Assembly: GCA_002353285.1 (NCBI GenBank) | Contig: DEJJ01000032.1 | Location: 1 to 16,292 of the forward strand | Direction of reading: 5' to 3' | DNA: 16,292 nucleotides | From: Porphyromonadaceae bacterium UBA2751 | GTDB taxonomy: Bacteria; Bacteroidota; Bacteroidia; Bacteroidales; Muribaculaceae | In this document: piece after piece, positions 1 through 5,917 of the stretch | Numbering within the stretch: the first letter of the stretch is position 1 | Layout of the letters: each line of letters opens with the position of its first letter | Made by a program: the position numbers and the translations under genes | Notes under the pieces: model-generated | Told to the model about the DNA's origin: nothing | Databases searched by the model: none | The model's input: the letters and a program-made list of their open reading frames with translations, nothing else

Positions 1-1
1 T

Positions 2-18
2 CGCAAAGCCTGCTTGCG
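2..18. repeat. Small hairpin at left edge
   Basis: CGCAA (2-6) and TTGCG (14-18) form a 5-bp stem with a 7-nt loop. It is followed within a few bases by GGATTATT, so it resembles the hairpin-plus-AAATTAT units at 140-208 and may be a diverged outlying copy. What lies to the left of the window is unknown, so it could also be the 3' end structure of an unseen gene. Confidence 0.35.
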
Positions 19-50
19 CAGGGATTATTTTGACTGCGCGTGGAGTCAAA

Positions 51-133
51 CAACTCTTACAACTCGTAGACAACTGTCACAACTTTTGCTGGATTACATG
101 GAATCATGGAATCAGTGGAATCAGCGGAATCGG
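51..133. repeat. Degenerate short-period repeats (CAACT and GGAATCA cores)
   Basis: CAACT recurs at 51, 60, 71 and 80, in steps of 9, 11 and 9. It is followed directly by about five degenerate copies of TGGAATCAG between 90 and 133, with 8-9 bp steps. The two cores differ in sequence but share roughly the same period. No protein function is evident. A frame stays open here only because steps of 9 keep the frame. Confidence 0.6.
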
Positions 134-139
134 TGGGGG

Positions 140-208
140 CCACTCCTGTGGAGTGGAAATTATGGCACTCCGTGCTAAAATTATAGTGGTGCTTCGCACT
201 GAAATTAT
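140..208. repeat. Three consecutive mini-hairpins, each followed by AAATTAT
   Basis: Unit 1 is CCACTCC (140-146), loop TGT, GGAGTGG (150-156), then AAATTAT at 157-163. Unit 2 is GCAC (165-168), loop TCC, GTGC (172-175), then AAATTAT at 178-184. Unit 3 is GTGC (189-192), loop TTC, GCAC (196-199), then AAATTAT at 202-208. The stem sequences differ but stay self-complementary, and the box is constant. Spacing between boxes is 21 and 24 nt. Confidence 0.65.
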
Positions 209-217
209 TGTTTCAGC

Positions 218-307
218 TGACTCTGGTGACTCAACTGACTCAGGTGACTCAACTGACTCAGGTGACTCGGGTGACTCAAGTGACTCAGCTGACTCAGTGA
301 CTCAGGG
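218..307. repeat. 9-bp tandem repeat array, TGACTC core
   Basis: TGACTC starts at 218, 227, 236, 245, 254, 263, 272, 281 and 290, nine starts at exact 9-bp steps, plus a tenth at 298 after an 8-bp step. The three bases between cores vary (mostly AAC, AGG, AAG, AGC). Bases 228-263 are two perfect copies of an 18-bp double unit. All copies point the same way. Most are TGACTCA, a near-palindrome. A plus-strand reading would give Ser-Asp-rich tripeptides, but the surrounding frame does not look like a protein. Confidence 0.9.
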
Positions 308-451
308 TGGTGGGACAGTTTTTGTTTTTTTTCATGGGTGGCAGTATGTCAAGGGGCTCCTGTGCTGAGGTGCACGGGGCAAAGGTAACACCTTATTTTA
401 TATATAAGCAATATCAAAAAATTAGGGTTTGGAGAATGAAGTGGTGTGATG
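308..451. other. Non-coding stretch without clear function
   Basis: This stretch has a G-rich start, two T-runs (320-332), a small hairpin AAGGT/ACCTT (382-386 with 390-394) and then A+T-rich sequence leading into the promoter at 452. I see no convincing gene. The short open frame covering 30-368 has a repeat-driven, unnatural composition. Confidence 0.5.
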
Positions 452-483
452 TTTGGTAATGTGGTATTTTATTGCTAATTTTG
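452..483 (+). promoter_or_regulatory. Bacteroidota sigma-ABfr-type promoter for the DUF1460 gene
   Basis: TTTG at 452-455 and TAATTTTG at 476-483 match the known Bacteroidota -33/-7 pattern (TTTG, then TAnnTTTG) with a 20-nt spacer, within the usual 19-21. Transcription would begin around 488-490. That leaves a leader of roughly 27 nt before the ATG at 516 and supports this ATG over the TTG at 498. Confidence 0.75.
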
Positions 484-515
484 GGGATTATAATTAATTG
501 GAAATTGTTAATGCT

Positions 516-1427
516 ATGAGATTTAAAAAGATATTGTGGGCCGGAGCTGCCTGGGTGGCTTGTGGGTTGATGTGCCATGGTGGCGATGTGTGTGAAGCTA
601 TGGGTGCTTGCGCTGAGGCTATCACTATTGAGAAGATGCGTTTTCACTGCAGCAACGATACGGTGAAAATTAATGAACTGCTGCATGCTGGCCGCTCGAG
701 TGGGCTGACTGATGCTAATGAGCTGGTGTGCTTCTACGCTCACAAGCTTGAGGGTACTCCCTATGTGGCTCATACGCTTGAGGGTGAAGTGGAGATGCTG
801 ACAATTAATATTGATGAGCTTGACTGCACAACGTTTGTAGAGACGTTGTATGCCCTGACTCGCGCTACTCTTAATGGTAGAGAGTCGTGGCGTGACTATG
901 CTAATCATCTTGAGGACTTGCGTTACCGTCATGGTGAGATGGGTGACTACTCATCGCGTCTTCACTACATGAGTGACTGGATTGTTGACAACAGTAATCG
1001 TGGCAATATTGTTGACGTGACTGGTGATATAGGTTGCGCAAGATATGAGATAAAGACGCTTGACTACATGACGACTCACCGATCGTCGTACGCGTCGCTT
1101 GCCAGTGACTCGATATATGAAAAGATAAAGAATGTGGAGGTGGGCTACCGCAATCACCGCTTCCCATATATCAAGAAGGAGCAGCTTAACAGTAATGATG
1201 TGAAGAAGGTGGTGAAGCGTGGCGACTTTGTGGGGCTTGTGACGCGGATGAATGGTCTTGACCTATCGCACCTTGGAATTATAGAGCTTGACTCGAAGGG
1301 GAATCCTGTGCTGCTGGATGCGTCGTCGGTGGGAAAGAAGGTGATGCTTGAGCCTGTTGACTTGAAGACTCAGCTGCAGAAGCGGCAGAGCAATAAGGGT
1401 GTGAGAATCTTCAGGATTAAGGAATGA
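516..1427 (+). CDS. Secreted DUF1460-family (papain-like) cell-wall amidase
   Basis: This is a 303-residue protein. The ATG at 516 is preferred. An in-frame TTG at 498 would lie almost on the predicted transcription start, and from ATG the protein opens with MRFKK plus a hydrophobic stretch (residues 6-20) typical of a signal peptide, probably cut near residue 35 (AEA). The DUF1460 hallmarks are DCTTFVE, with a candidate nucleophile Cys104, and LSHLGI, with a candidate catalytic His252. The family is described as N-acetylmuramoyl-L-alanine-amidase-like with an NlpC/P60-type fold. A role in peptidoglycan fragment trimming in the envelope is inference. The N-terminus is cysteine-rich (C16, C20, C26, C32) but has no clean lipobox. 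The gene has its own promoter and converges on rplQ, so it is not part of the ribosomal operon. Confidence 0.8.
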   Translation: MRFKKILWAGAAWVACGLMCHGGDVCEAMGACAEAITIEKMRFHCSNDTVKINELLHAGRSSGLTDANELVCFYAHKLEGTPYVAHTLEGEVEMLTINIDELDCTTFVETLYALTRATLNGRESWRDYANHLEDLRYRHGEMGDYSSRLHYMSDWIVDNSNRGNIVDVTGDIGCARYEIKTLDYMTTHRSSYASLASDSIYEKIKNVEVGYRNHRFPYIKKEQLNSNDVKKVVKRGDFVGLVTRMNGLDLSHLGIIELDSKGNPVLLDASSVGKKVMLEPVDLKTQLQKRQSNKGVRIFRIKE

Positions 1428-1470
1428 GAATGGGTATAGTGATTTTAGCTGTTAGCTTACAATAAGAATT

Positions 1471-1502
1471 ACGGCACCATTGCTCGTGGGCAATGGTGCC
1501 GT
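1471..1502. terminator. Long perfect hairpin, probable bidirectional terminator
   Basis: ACGGCACCATTG (1471-1482) pairs perfectly over 12 bp with 1491-1502 around an 8-nt loop. An AATT/AATT extension is possible if G1503 is bulged. It lies between two convergent genes. The flank read by minus-strand transcripts (AATTCTTATT) is moderately U-rich and the plus-strand flank less so, so it probably ends both the DUF1460 transcript and the ribosomal operon. Confidence 0.75.
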
Positions 1503-1520
1503 GAATTTAGATTGAGTGAT

Positions 1521-1550
1521 GTGGTTCACGCCCGTGATGCGGCGTGCCAC
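1521..1550 (-). terminator. Second hairpin just after rplQ
   Basis: In the minus-strand transcript, GTGG CACGCC pairs with GGCGTG AA CCAC. This gives ten base pairs with a two-base AA bulge and an 8-nt loop, starting about 21 nt past the rplQ stop. No U-tract follows, so it may protect the 3' end or aid termination at the next hairpin rather than terminate alone. Confidence 0.5.
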
Positions 1551-1571
1551 CCTGTCAATGTGCTTGCAGAA

Positions 1572-2048
1572 TTACTCGGCAGCCTCTTGTGCTGGAGCTT
1601 CTTCTTGAGCTGTAGCAGCTTTCTTGCTTGAGCGGCGGCTGCGTCGAGTTGCCTTCTTGGCAGTTTCTTTCTTCTCGGCGAGAAGAGCCTCGTTGTAGTC
1701 GACGAGCTCGATGAAGCAAGTTTGAGCGTTGTCACCAAGACGGTTGCCCATCTTGAGGATGCGAGTGTAACCACCTGGACGGTCGGCGATTTTTTGAGCG
1801 ATCTCGTTGAAGAGAATGCTGACAGCCTGCTTGTTTTGCAGATAGCTGAAAACTACGCGTCGCGAAGCGGTGTCGTCGGTTTTAGCTCGGTTGATAATGG
1901 GCTCAGCATAGACTCTGAGAGCCTTGGCCTTAGGGAGAGTAGTGAATATTCTCTTGTGCATGATCAGTGAGATGGTCATGTTGGCCAGCATGGCGTCGCG
2001 ATGTCCTTTCTTGCGGCTCAAGTGATTGAATTTCTTATTATGTCTCAT
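1572..2048 (-). CDS. rplQ: 50S ribosomal protein L17
   Basis: L17 (bL17) is a large-subunit protein near the exit of the peptide tunnel. The 158-residue product starts with the family signature (MRHNKKFNHLSRKKGHRDAM) and has the conserved stretch ANMTISLIMHKRIFTTLPKAK. After about residue 120 it carries a tail rich in Lys, Ala, Arg and Glu that is absent from the roughly 127-residue E. coli protein. Extended L17 tails are usual in Bacteroidota as far as I recall. It is the last gene of the operon, 8 nt after rpoA, and is followed by two hairpins. Identity is certain; the role of the tail is unknown. Confidence 0.97.
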   Translation of the reverse strand: MRHNKKFNHLSRKKGHRDAMLANMTISLIMHKRIFTTLPKAKALRVYAEPIINRAKTDDTASRRVVFSYLQNKQAVSILFNEIAQKIADRPGGYTRILKMGNRLGDNAQTCFIELVDYNEALLAEKKETAKKATRRSRRSSKKAATAQEEAPAQEAAE

Positions 2049-2056
2049 CGTTGTTA

Positions 2057-3049
2057 TTATTCTTTATCTAATTTATATTTTGAAATATCCATGCCAAAGT
2101 TGAGGCCATTGCTAGAGAGCAGCTCCTCGAGCTCAGAAAGCGACTTCTTACCGAAGTTGCGGAACTTGAGCAGGTCGGTCTTGTTGTACTTGACGAGGTC
2201 GCCAAGCGACTCAACCTCGGCCGACTTGAGGCAGTTGAGAGCCCTGACAGAGAGTTGCATGTCGACGAGCTTAGTCTTGAGCAGCTGTCGCATGTGCAGA
2301 ACTTCCTCATCGAACTCTTCGTTGGCATCGTTTTCACTAGCATCGAGCGCGATTTTCTCGTCGGAGAACAGCATGAAGTGCTGAATGAGGATTCTAGCAG
2401 CTTCTTTGAGCGCATCTTTAGGGTGAATAGAACCGTCGGTAGTGATTTCGAGCAAGAGCTTCTCGTAGTCGGTCTTCTGCTCCACACGGTAGTTCTCAAC
2501 GGCATACTTGACGTTGATGATGGGAGTGTAGATCGAGTCGATAGCAATGACGTCGATAGGATCGTTAGGATTTCGGTTCTCATCGGCGGGAACGTATCCC
2601 CTACCCTTGTTGATAGTGATATCGAGCTGGAAACTAGCTTTTGGGTCGAGGTTGCAAATAACGAGCTCGGGGTTGAGCACCTCAAATCCGTTAAGAACCT
2701 TGCCAATATCTCCAGCATGGAAAACATCCTGCCCAGCCACCTTGATGGTAGCTTTCTCGGTCTCGGTTTCAGCAACCACTTGCTTGAGGCGCACCTTCTT
2801 GAGGTTAAGGATGACGTTAGTTACATCTTCCTTGACGCCCGGAATAGTTGCAAACTCATGCTTCACGCCATCGATTCGGATGTTGCAGATCGCAAATCCC
2901 TCGAGGGATGAGAGCAAGATTCGTCTTAACGCGTTACCCACAGTGACGCCATATCCAGGCTCGAGTGGACGGAACTCGAACTTGCCGAACTTGTTGTCGG
3001 CTTCGAGCATCAAGACTTTTTCTGGTTTCTGAAATGCTAAAATAGCCAT
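2057..3049 (-). CDS. rpoA: DNA-directed RNA polymerase subunit alpha
   Basis: The alpha subunit seeds RNA polymerase assembly as a dimer, and its C-terminal domain contacts upstream promoter DNA and activators. The 330-residue product has a full N-terminal dimerization domain, with GNALRRILLSSLEG at 38-51, and a C-terminal domain with LSVRALNCLK from 266. Arg269 corresponds to the DNA-contacting Arg265 of E. coli. An acidic linker (EFDEEVLHM region) joins the two domains. It lies 11 nt after rpsD and 8 nt before rplQ, the normal alpha-operon position, so its supply is tied to ribosomal protein synthesis. Confidence 0.98.
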   Translation of the reverse strand: MAILAFQKPEKVLMLEADNKFGKFEFRPLEPGYGVTVGNALRRILLSSLEGFAICNIRIDGVKHEFATIPGVKEDVTNVILNLKKVRLKQVVAETETEKATIKVAGQDVFHAGDIGKVLNGFEVLNPELVICNLDPKASFQLDITINKGRGYVPADENRNPNDPIDVIAIDSIYTPIINVKYAVENYRVEQKTDYEKLLLEITTDGSIHPKDALKEAARILIQHFMLFSDEKIALDASENDANEEFDEEVLHMRQLLKTKLVDMQLSVRALNCLKSAEVESLGDLVKYNKTDLLKFRNFGKKSLSELEELLSSNGLNFGMDISKYKLDKE

Positions 3050-3060
3050 GGATGTTAAAA

Positions 3061-3666
3061 TTATTTAGAGTACAACTCAACTATCAATTGCTCCTTGATA
3101 TTCTCGGGGATGTCTTCGCGTTGTGGAAGGTTGAGCATTTTACCTCCCTTAACGTTCTCGTCCCACTCAATCCAAGGATACTTGCTGTGGTTGAAACCAG
3201 CAAGTGAGTCTTGAACCACTTCGAGAGACTTAGATTTCTCACGAACAGCAACGATTTCGCCAGGAGTTACCGAATAAGAAGGGATGTTAACTACAGAGCC
3301 GTTGACAGTGATGTGACGGTGGAGCACGAGCTGACGTGCAGCGGCACGAGTCTTAGCGATTCCGAGACGGTAGACCATGTTGTCGAGACGAGCCTCGAGC
3401 AGTTGCAGGAGTACCTCGCCGGTAACGCCCTTAGAGCGTGAAGCCTTGTCGAAAAGGTTGCGGAACTGGCGCTCTAAAACGCCATAGGTGTATTTAGCTT
3501 TTTGTTTTTCGCGAAGCTGGGTACCGTACTCTGAGAGTTTCCTTCTCCTGTTGGCCCCATGCTGTCCAGGAGGATTAGTCCTTTTAGCGAGGACTTTGTC
3601 TTCGCCGAAGATTGGTTCACCAAACTTGCGTGCGATTTTAGATTTTGGACCGGTATATCTAGCCAT
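3061..3666 (-). CDS. rpsD: 30S ribosomal protein S4
   Basis: S4 (uS4) is a primary 16S rRNA binder that nucleates small-subunit assembly and helps maintain decoding accuracy. The product is 201 residues. The S4 RNA-binding domain runs from about 91 (EARLDNMVYRLG) to 155. The N-terminal region lacks the four-cysteine zinc knuckle, so this is the zinc-free form. It is preceded by an unusually long 177-nt gap holding a nested stem structure. S4 represses its own operon in E. coli and B. subtilis through different mRNA structures, so autoregulation here is a reasonable inference. Confidence 0.98.
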   Translation of the reverse strand: MARYTGPKSKIARKFGEPIFGEDKVLAKRTNPPGQHGANRRRKLSEYGTQLREKQKAKYTYGVLERQFRNLFDKASRSKGVTGEVLLQLLEARLDNMVYRLGIAKTRAAARQLVLHRHITVNGSVVNIPSYSVTPGEIVAVREKSKSLEVVQDSLAGFNHSKYPWIEWDENVKGGKMLNLPQREDIPENIKEQLIVELYSK

Positions 3667-3712
3667 TTTCTTGTTTTTAAAATAAATAAAATAAATTGAT
3701 GTTGGGGTTGCA

Positions 3713-3785
3713 GAATCGCTTCAGTGCAGCCGCGATTGCAGAGAGGTTGTTAAGAAAGATGCAATCCAATCACTGACAGAGATTC
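3713..3785 (-). promoter_or_regulatory. Structured rpsD leader, candidate S4-responsive element
   Basis: In the minus-strand transcript three nested stems form. The outer stem is GAATC/GATTC (3781-3785 with 3713-3717), the middle is TCAGTG/CACTGA (3771-3776 with 3721-3726) and the inner is GATTGCA/TGCAATC (3760-3766 with 3734-3740). Small internal loops separate them and a 19-nt loop caps them: 18 base pairs in 73 nt. A competing 6-bp stem, AATCGC/GCGATT (3732-3737 with 3714-3719), overlaps the outer and inner stems. The element ends 46 nt before the rpsD start. Its ligand is not shown by the sequence. Confidence 0.55.
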
Positions 3786-3843
3786 GCGAAAAAAATGTTG
3801 TGAAAAATAAATCAGAAAAGCGTGATCGCGTGTAAACTGCCGA

Positions 3844-4233
3844 TTAAACTCTTCTTCTCTTAGGAGGACGACATCCGTTGTGTGGCAGTGGAGTAACGTC
3901 GATGATCTCTGTTACAGTGATGCCAGCGCCATGGATGGTACGGATAGCGGACTCACGTCCGTTGCCTGGTCCCTTAACATAAGCCTTAACCTTGCGAAGA
4001 CCAAGGTCGTAGGCCACCTTAGCACAATCTTGAGCTGCCATTTGGGCTGCGTAAGGAGTGTTCTTTTTCGAACCACGGAATCCCATCTTGCCAGCAGAAG
4101 ACCATGAAATAACCTGTCCCTCACCGTTGGCGAGGCACACAATAATGTTGTTAAACGAAGAGTGCACATGTAGTTGACCAACTCCGTCGACTTTAACAAC
4201 TCTCTTCTTAGCTGCGACTGTTTTCTTTGCCAT
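3844..4233 (-). CDS. rpsK: 30S ribosomal protein S11
   Basis: S11 (uS11) forms part of the small-subunit platform near the mRNA exit and the Shine-Dalgarno/anti-Shine-Dalgarno site. The 129-residue product has the usual basic N-terminus, the core HVHSSFNNIIV and GPGNGRESAIR, and the typical C-terminal PHNGCRPPKRRRV. It lies 9 nt after rpsM, and a long structured gap separates it from rpsD downstream. Length and motifs are normal. Confidence 0.98.
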   Translation of the reverse strand: MAKKTVAAKKRVVKVDGVGQLHVHSSFNNIIVCLANGEGQVISWSSAGKMGFRGSKKNTPYAAQMAAQDCAKVAYDLGLRKVKAYVKGPGNGRESAIRTIHGAGITVTEIIDVTPLPHNGCRPPKRRRV

Positions 4234-4242
4234 ACTTCAAAA

Positions 4243-4623
4243 TTATTTAGTAGCTTTCTTCTTGTTAGCAACAGTTTTCTTGCGTCCCTTGCGAGTGCGT
4301 GCGTTGTTCTTGGTGCTCTGACCGCGCACAGGCAGACCGTTGCGGTGGCGGATGCCACGGTAGCAACCGATGTCCATGAGTCGCTTGATATTCATTTGTA
4401 CTTCGCTACGGAGGTCGCCTTCAACCTTGTAGTTCTCGCCGATTACCTCGCGCACCTTGGCAGCTTCGGCGTCGGTCCAATCTTTGACCTTAGTATTCTC
4501 GTTCACTCCGGCAGTCTCGAGTATCTTGGCAGCTGAGCTGCGTCCGATGCCGTAGATGTAAGTGAGAGCGATAACACCTCTCTTGTTCTGGGGCAGGTCA
4601 ACGCCCACAATTCTTATTGCCAT
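4243..4623 (-). CDS. rpsM: 30S ribosomal protein S13
   Basis: S13 (uS13) sits in the head of the small subunit, forms bridges to the large subunit and contacts P-site tRNA with its C-terminal tail. The 126-residue product shows the helix-two-turn-helix core (LTYIYGIGRSSAAKIL), the signature GCYRGIRHRNGLPVRGQ, and a basic tail ending in KKKATK. It is the first gene of the alpha-like group here, 37 nt after rpmJ and 9 nt before rpsK. Confidence 0.98.
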   Translation of the reverse strand: MAIRIVGVDLPQNKRGVIALTYIYGIGRSSAAKILETAGVNENTKVKDWTDAEAAKVREVIGENYKVEGDLRSEVQMNIKRLMDIGCYRGIRHRNGLPVRGQSTKNNARTRKGRKKTVANKKKATK

Positions 4624-4660
4624 ATTATAAAACTGAAATTTTGTGCAAAATTAATAAAAA

Positions 4661-4777
4661 TTATCCTTGACGCTGCTTAAATTTGGGATTTTTCTTGCAA
4701 ATAACGTATAAACGTCCTTTTCGACGCACGATTTTGCAGTCCTCGCTGCGTTTTTTGATGGAAGCTCTTACTTTCAT
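4661..4777 (-). CDS. rpmJ: 50S ribosomal protein L36, zinc-free variant
   Basis: L36 (bL36) is the smallest ribosomal protein and sits near the base of the L7/L12 stalk. The product is 38 residues, the same as E. coli. It opens with MKVRASIKKRSEDCKIVRR and ends with KQRQG. The zinc-binding form uses Cys11, Cys14, Cys27 and His33. Here residues 11 and 33 are Ser and Phe while Cys14 and Cys27 remain, so it should not bind zinc in the usual way. It lies 43 nt after infA. Confidence 0.96.
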   Translation of the reverse strand: MKVRASIKKRSEDCKIVRRKGRLYVICKKNPKFKQRQG

Positions 4778-4820
4778 AATGGTATATTGAGTGTGTGTAA
4801 AAGTAATGTTAAGATTTGAA

Positions 4821-5039
4821 TTATTTATATCTAAAAGCAATTCTACCCTTGGAAAGATCGTAGGGAGACATTTCGACCCTCACCTTGTCGCCTGGCAGTA
4901 TTTTGATGTAGTGCATCCTCATCTTGCCTGAGATGTGCGCGGTGATTTGATGACCGTTTTCAAGTTCTACCCGGAACATGGCGTTAGAGAGAGCCTCAAC
5001 GATAGTTCCGTCTAATTCGATAGCATTTTGTTTAGCCAT
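4821..5039 (-). CDS. infA: Translation initiation factor IF-1
   Basis: IF1 binds the A site of the 30S subunit during initiation and promotes the action of IF2 and IF3. The 72-residue product is a single OB-fold domain of standard length. Its sequence is typical of the family: an IELDGTIVEALSNAMFRVEL stretch, GKMRMHYIKILPGDKVRVE, and a basic end, SKGRIAFRYK. The position between map and rpmJ is the usual one in Bacteroidota. No internal anomalies are seen. Confidence 0.98.
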   Translation of the reverse strand: MAKQNAIELDGTIVEALSNAMFRVELENGHQITAHISGKMRMHYIKILPGDKVRVEMSPYDLSKGRIAFRYK

Positions 5040-5079
5040 AAAATAATGTAGATGTGTTAATTGAGTGTGATATAAAAAT

Positions 5080-5865
5080 TTAAATGAATCGGTCTCCTAA
5101 AACTTCCTCGATGTACTTGAAAGAGGAAAGAATGTCGGGCTTACCGTTGTGAATAGCGATTGAGTGCTCGAAGTGTGCCGAAGGTTTGAAGTCCTTGGTG
5201 CGAGTTGTCCATCCATCACGCTCGATGACAATATTCTTGCTCCCGAGGTTTATCATGGGCTCAATGGCGATAGTCATACCGTTCTTGATGAGTGGTCCAG
5301 TGCCTCGACGGCCATAGTTGGGGACGTCGGGGTCCTCGTGCAACTTGCGCCCTACTCCGTGCCCACACATCTCTCGCACGACGCTGTAGCCTCGTTGCTC
5401 GCAGTATTGCTGCACAGCATGCCCTATGTCGCCAATGCGGTTACCAGGGATGGCTTGCTTGATGCCCTCGTAGAGTGCTTCCTTGGTAGTGCGAAGCAGC
5501 TGCTTCACTTCGTCGGAGACTTCTCCCACGCAGAATGTGTAGCAAGAGTCGCCGTTGAAGCCTGCCTTGGTGACGGCTCCGCAGTCGATTGAGACTATGT
5601 CGCCATCTCGCAGCACGTATCCTGATGGGATGCCGTGAACCACGGTTTCGTTGACCGAGATGCACACCGATGCTGGGTATCCGTAGAGTCCCAGGAATCC
5701 TGGCACGCATCCCTCGGATCGGATGTACTCATCGGCAATTTTGTCGAGCTTACGGGTTGTGATCCCGGGGGCGACCCACTTGGCAAGTTCTCCAAGTGTG
5801 CGCGCCACCACGAGGTCAGCTTCCCTAAGTTGTTCAATCTCTTCGTCGGTTTTCAGATAAATCAT
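5080..5865 (-). CDS. map: Methionine aminopeptidase, type I
   Basis: This enzyme removes the initiator methionine from nascent proteins using two divalent metal ions. The ATG at 5865 gives 261 residues and begins MIYLKTDEEIEQLREAD, the usual family start. A longer in-frame start at 5946 would overlap secY and add 27 atypical residues. Metal ligands are Asp94, Asp106, His169, Glu202 and Glu233. The Asp-to-Asp spacing is one residue longer than in E. coli (97/108), because of GAVTKAGFNGD. The gene follows secY by 52 nt, and a palindrome ACGAC-A-GTCGT sits just before the start. Confidence 0.96.
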   Translation of the reverse strand: MIYLKTDEEIEQLREADLVVARTLGELAKWVAPGITTRKLDKIADEYIRSEGCVPGFLGLYGYPASVCISVNETVVHGIPSGYVLRDGDIVSIDCGAVTKAGFNGDSCYTFCVGEVSDEVKQLLRTTKEALYEGIKQAIPGNRIGDIGHAVQQYCEQRGYSVVREMCGHGVGRKLHEDPDVPNYGRRGTGPLIKNGMTIAIEPMINLGSKNIVIERDGWTTRTKDFKPSAHFEHSIAIHNGKPDILSSFKYIEEVLGDRFI

Positions 5866-5917
5866 ATCACGACAGTCGTATTTATGTCGGGTCGATACCA
5901 CTTGATAGTTATAATGA

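Noticed and set aside
30..368. Plus-strand open frame of 112 codons across the left-end repeats
   Set aside because: It is kept open mainly by 9-bp repeats that preserve frame. Its composition is unnatural, it has no recognizable domain, promoter or ribosome site, and hairpin units run through it.
382..400. Terminator AAGGT/ACCTT followed by TTATTTTA
   Set aside because: Only five base pairs with a 3-nt loop and a broken T-run; too weak to claim.
3786..3843. Promoter for rpsD upstream of the leader structure
   Set aside because: The best -7 candidate (TATTTTTC, 3802-3809) has a wrong final base, and no TTTG lies at 19-21 nt.
5869..5879. Palindrome ACGAC-A-GTCGT just before map as an operator
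   Set aside because: It is short, single-copy and inside a long operon; chance occurrence is plausible and no partner regulator is visible.
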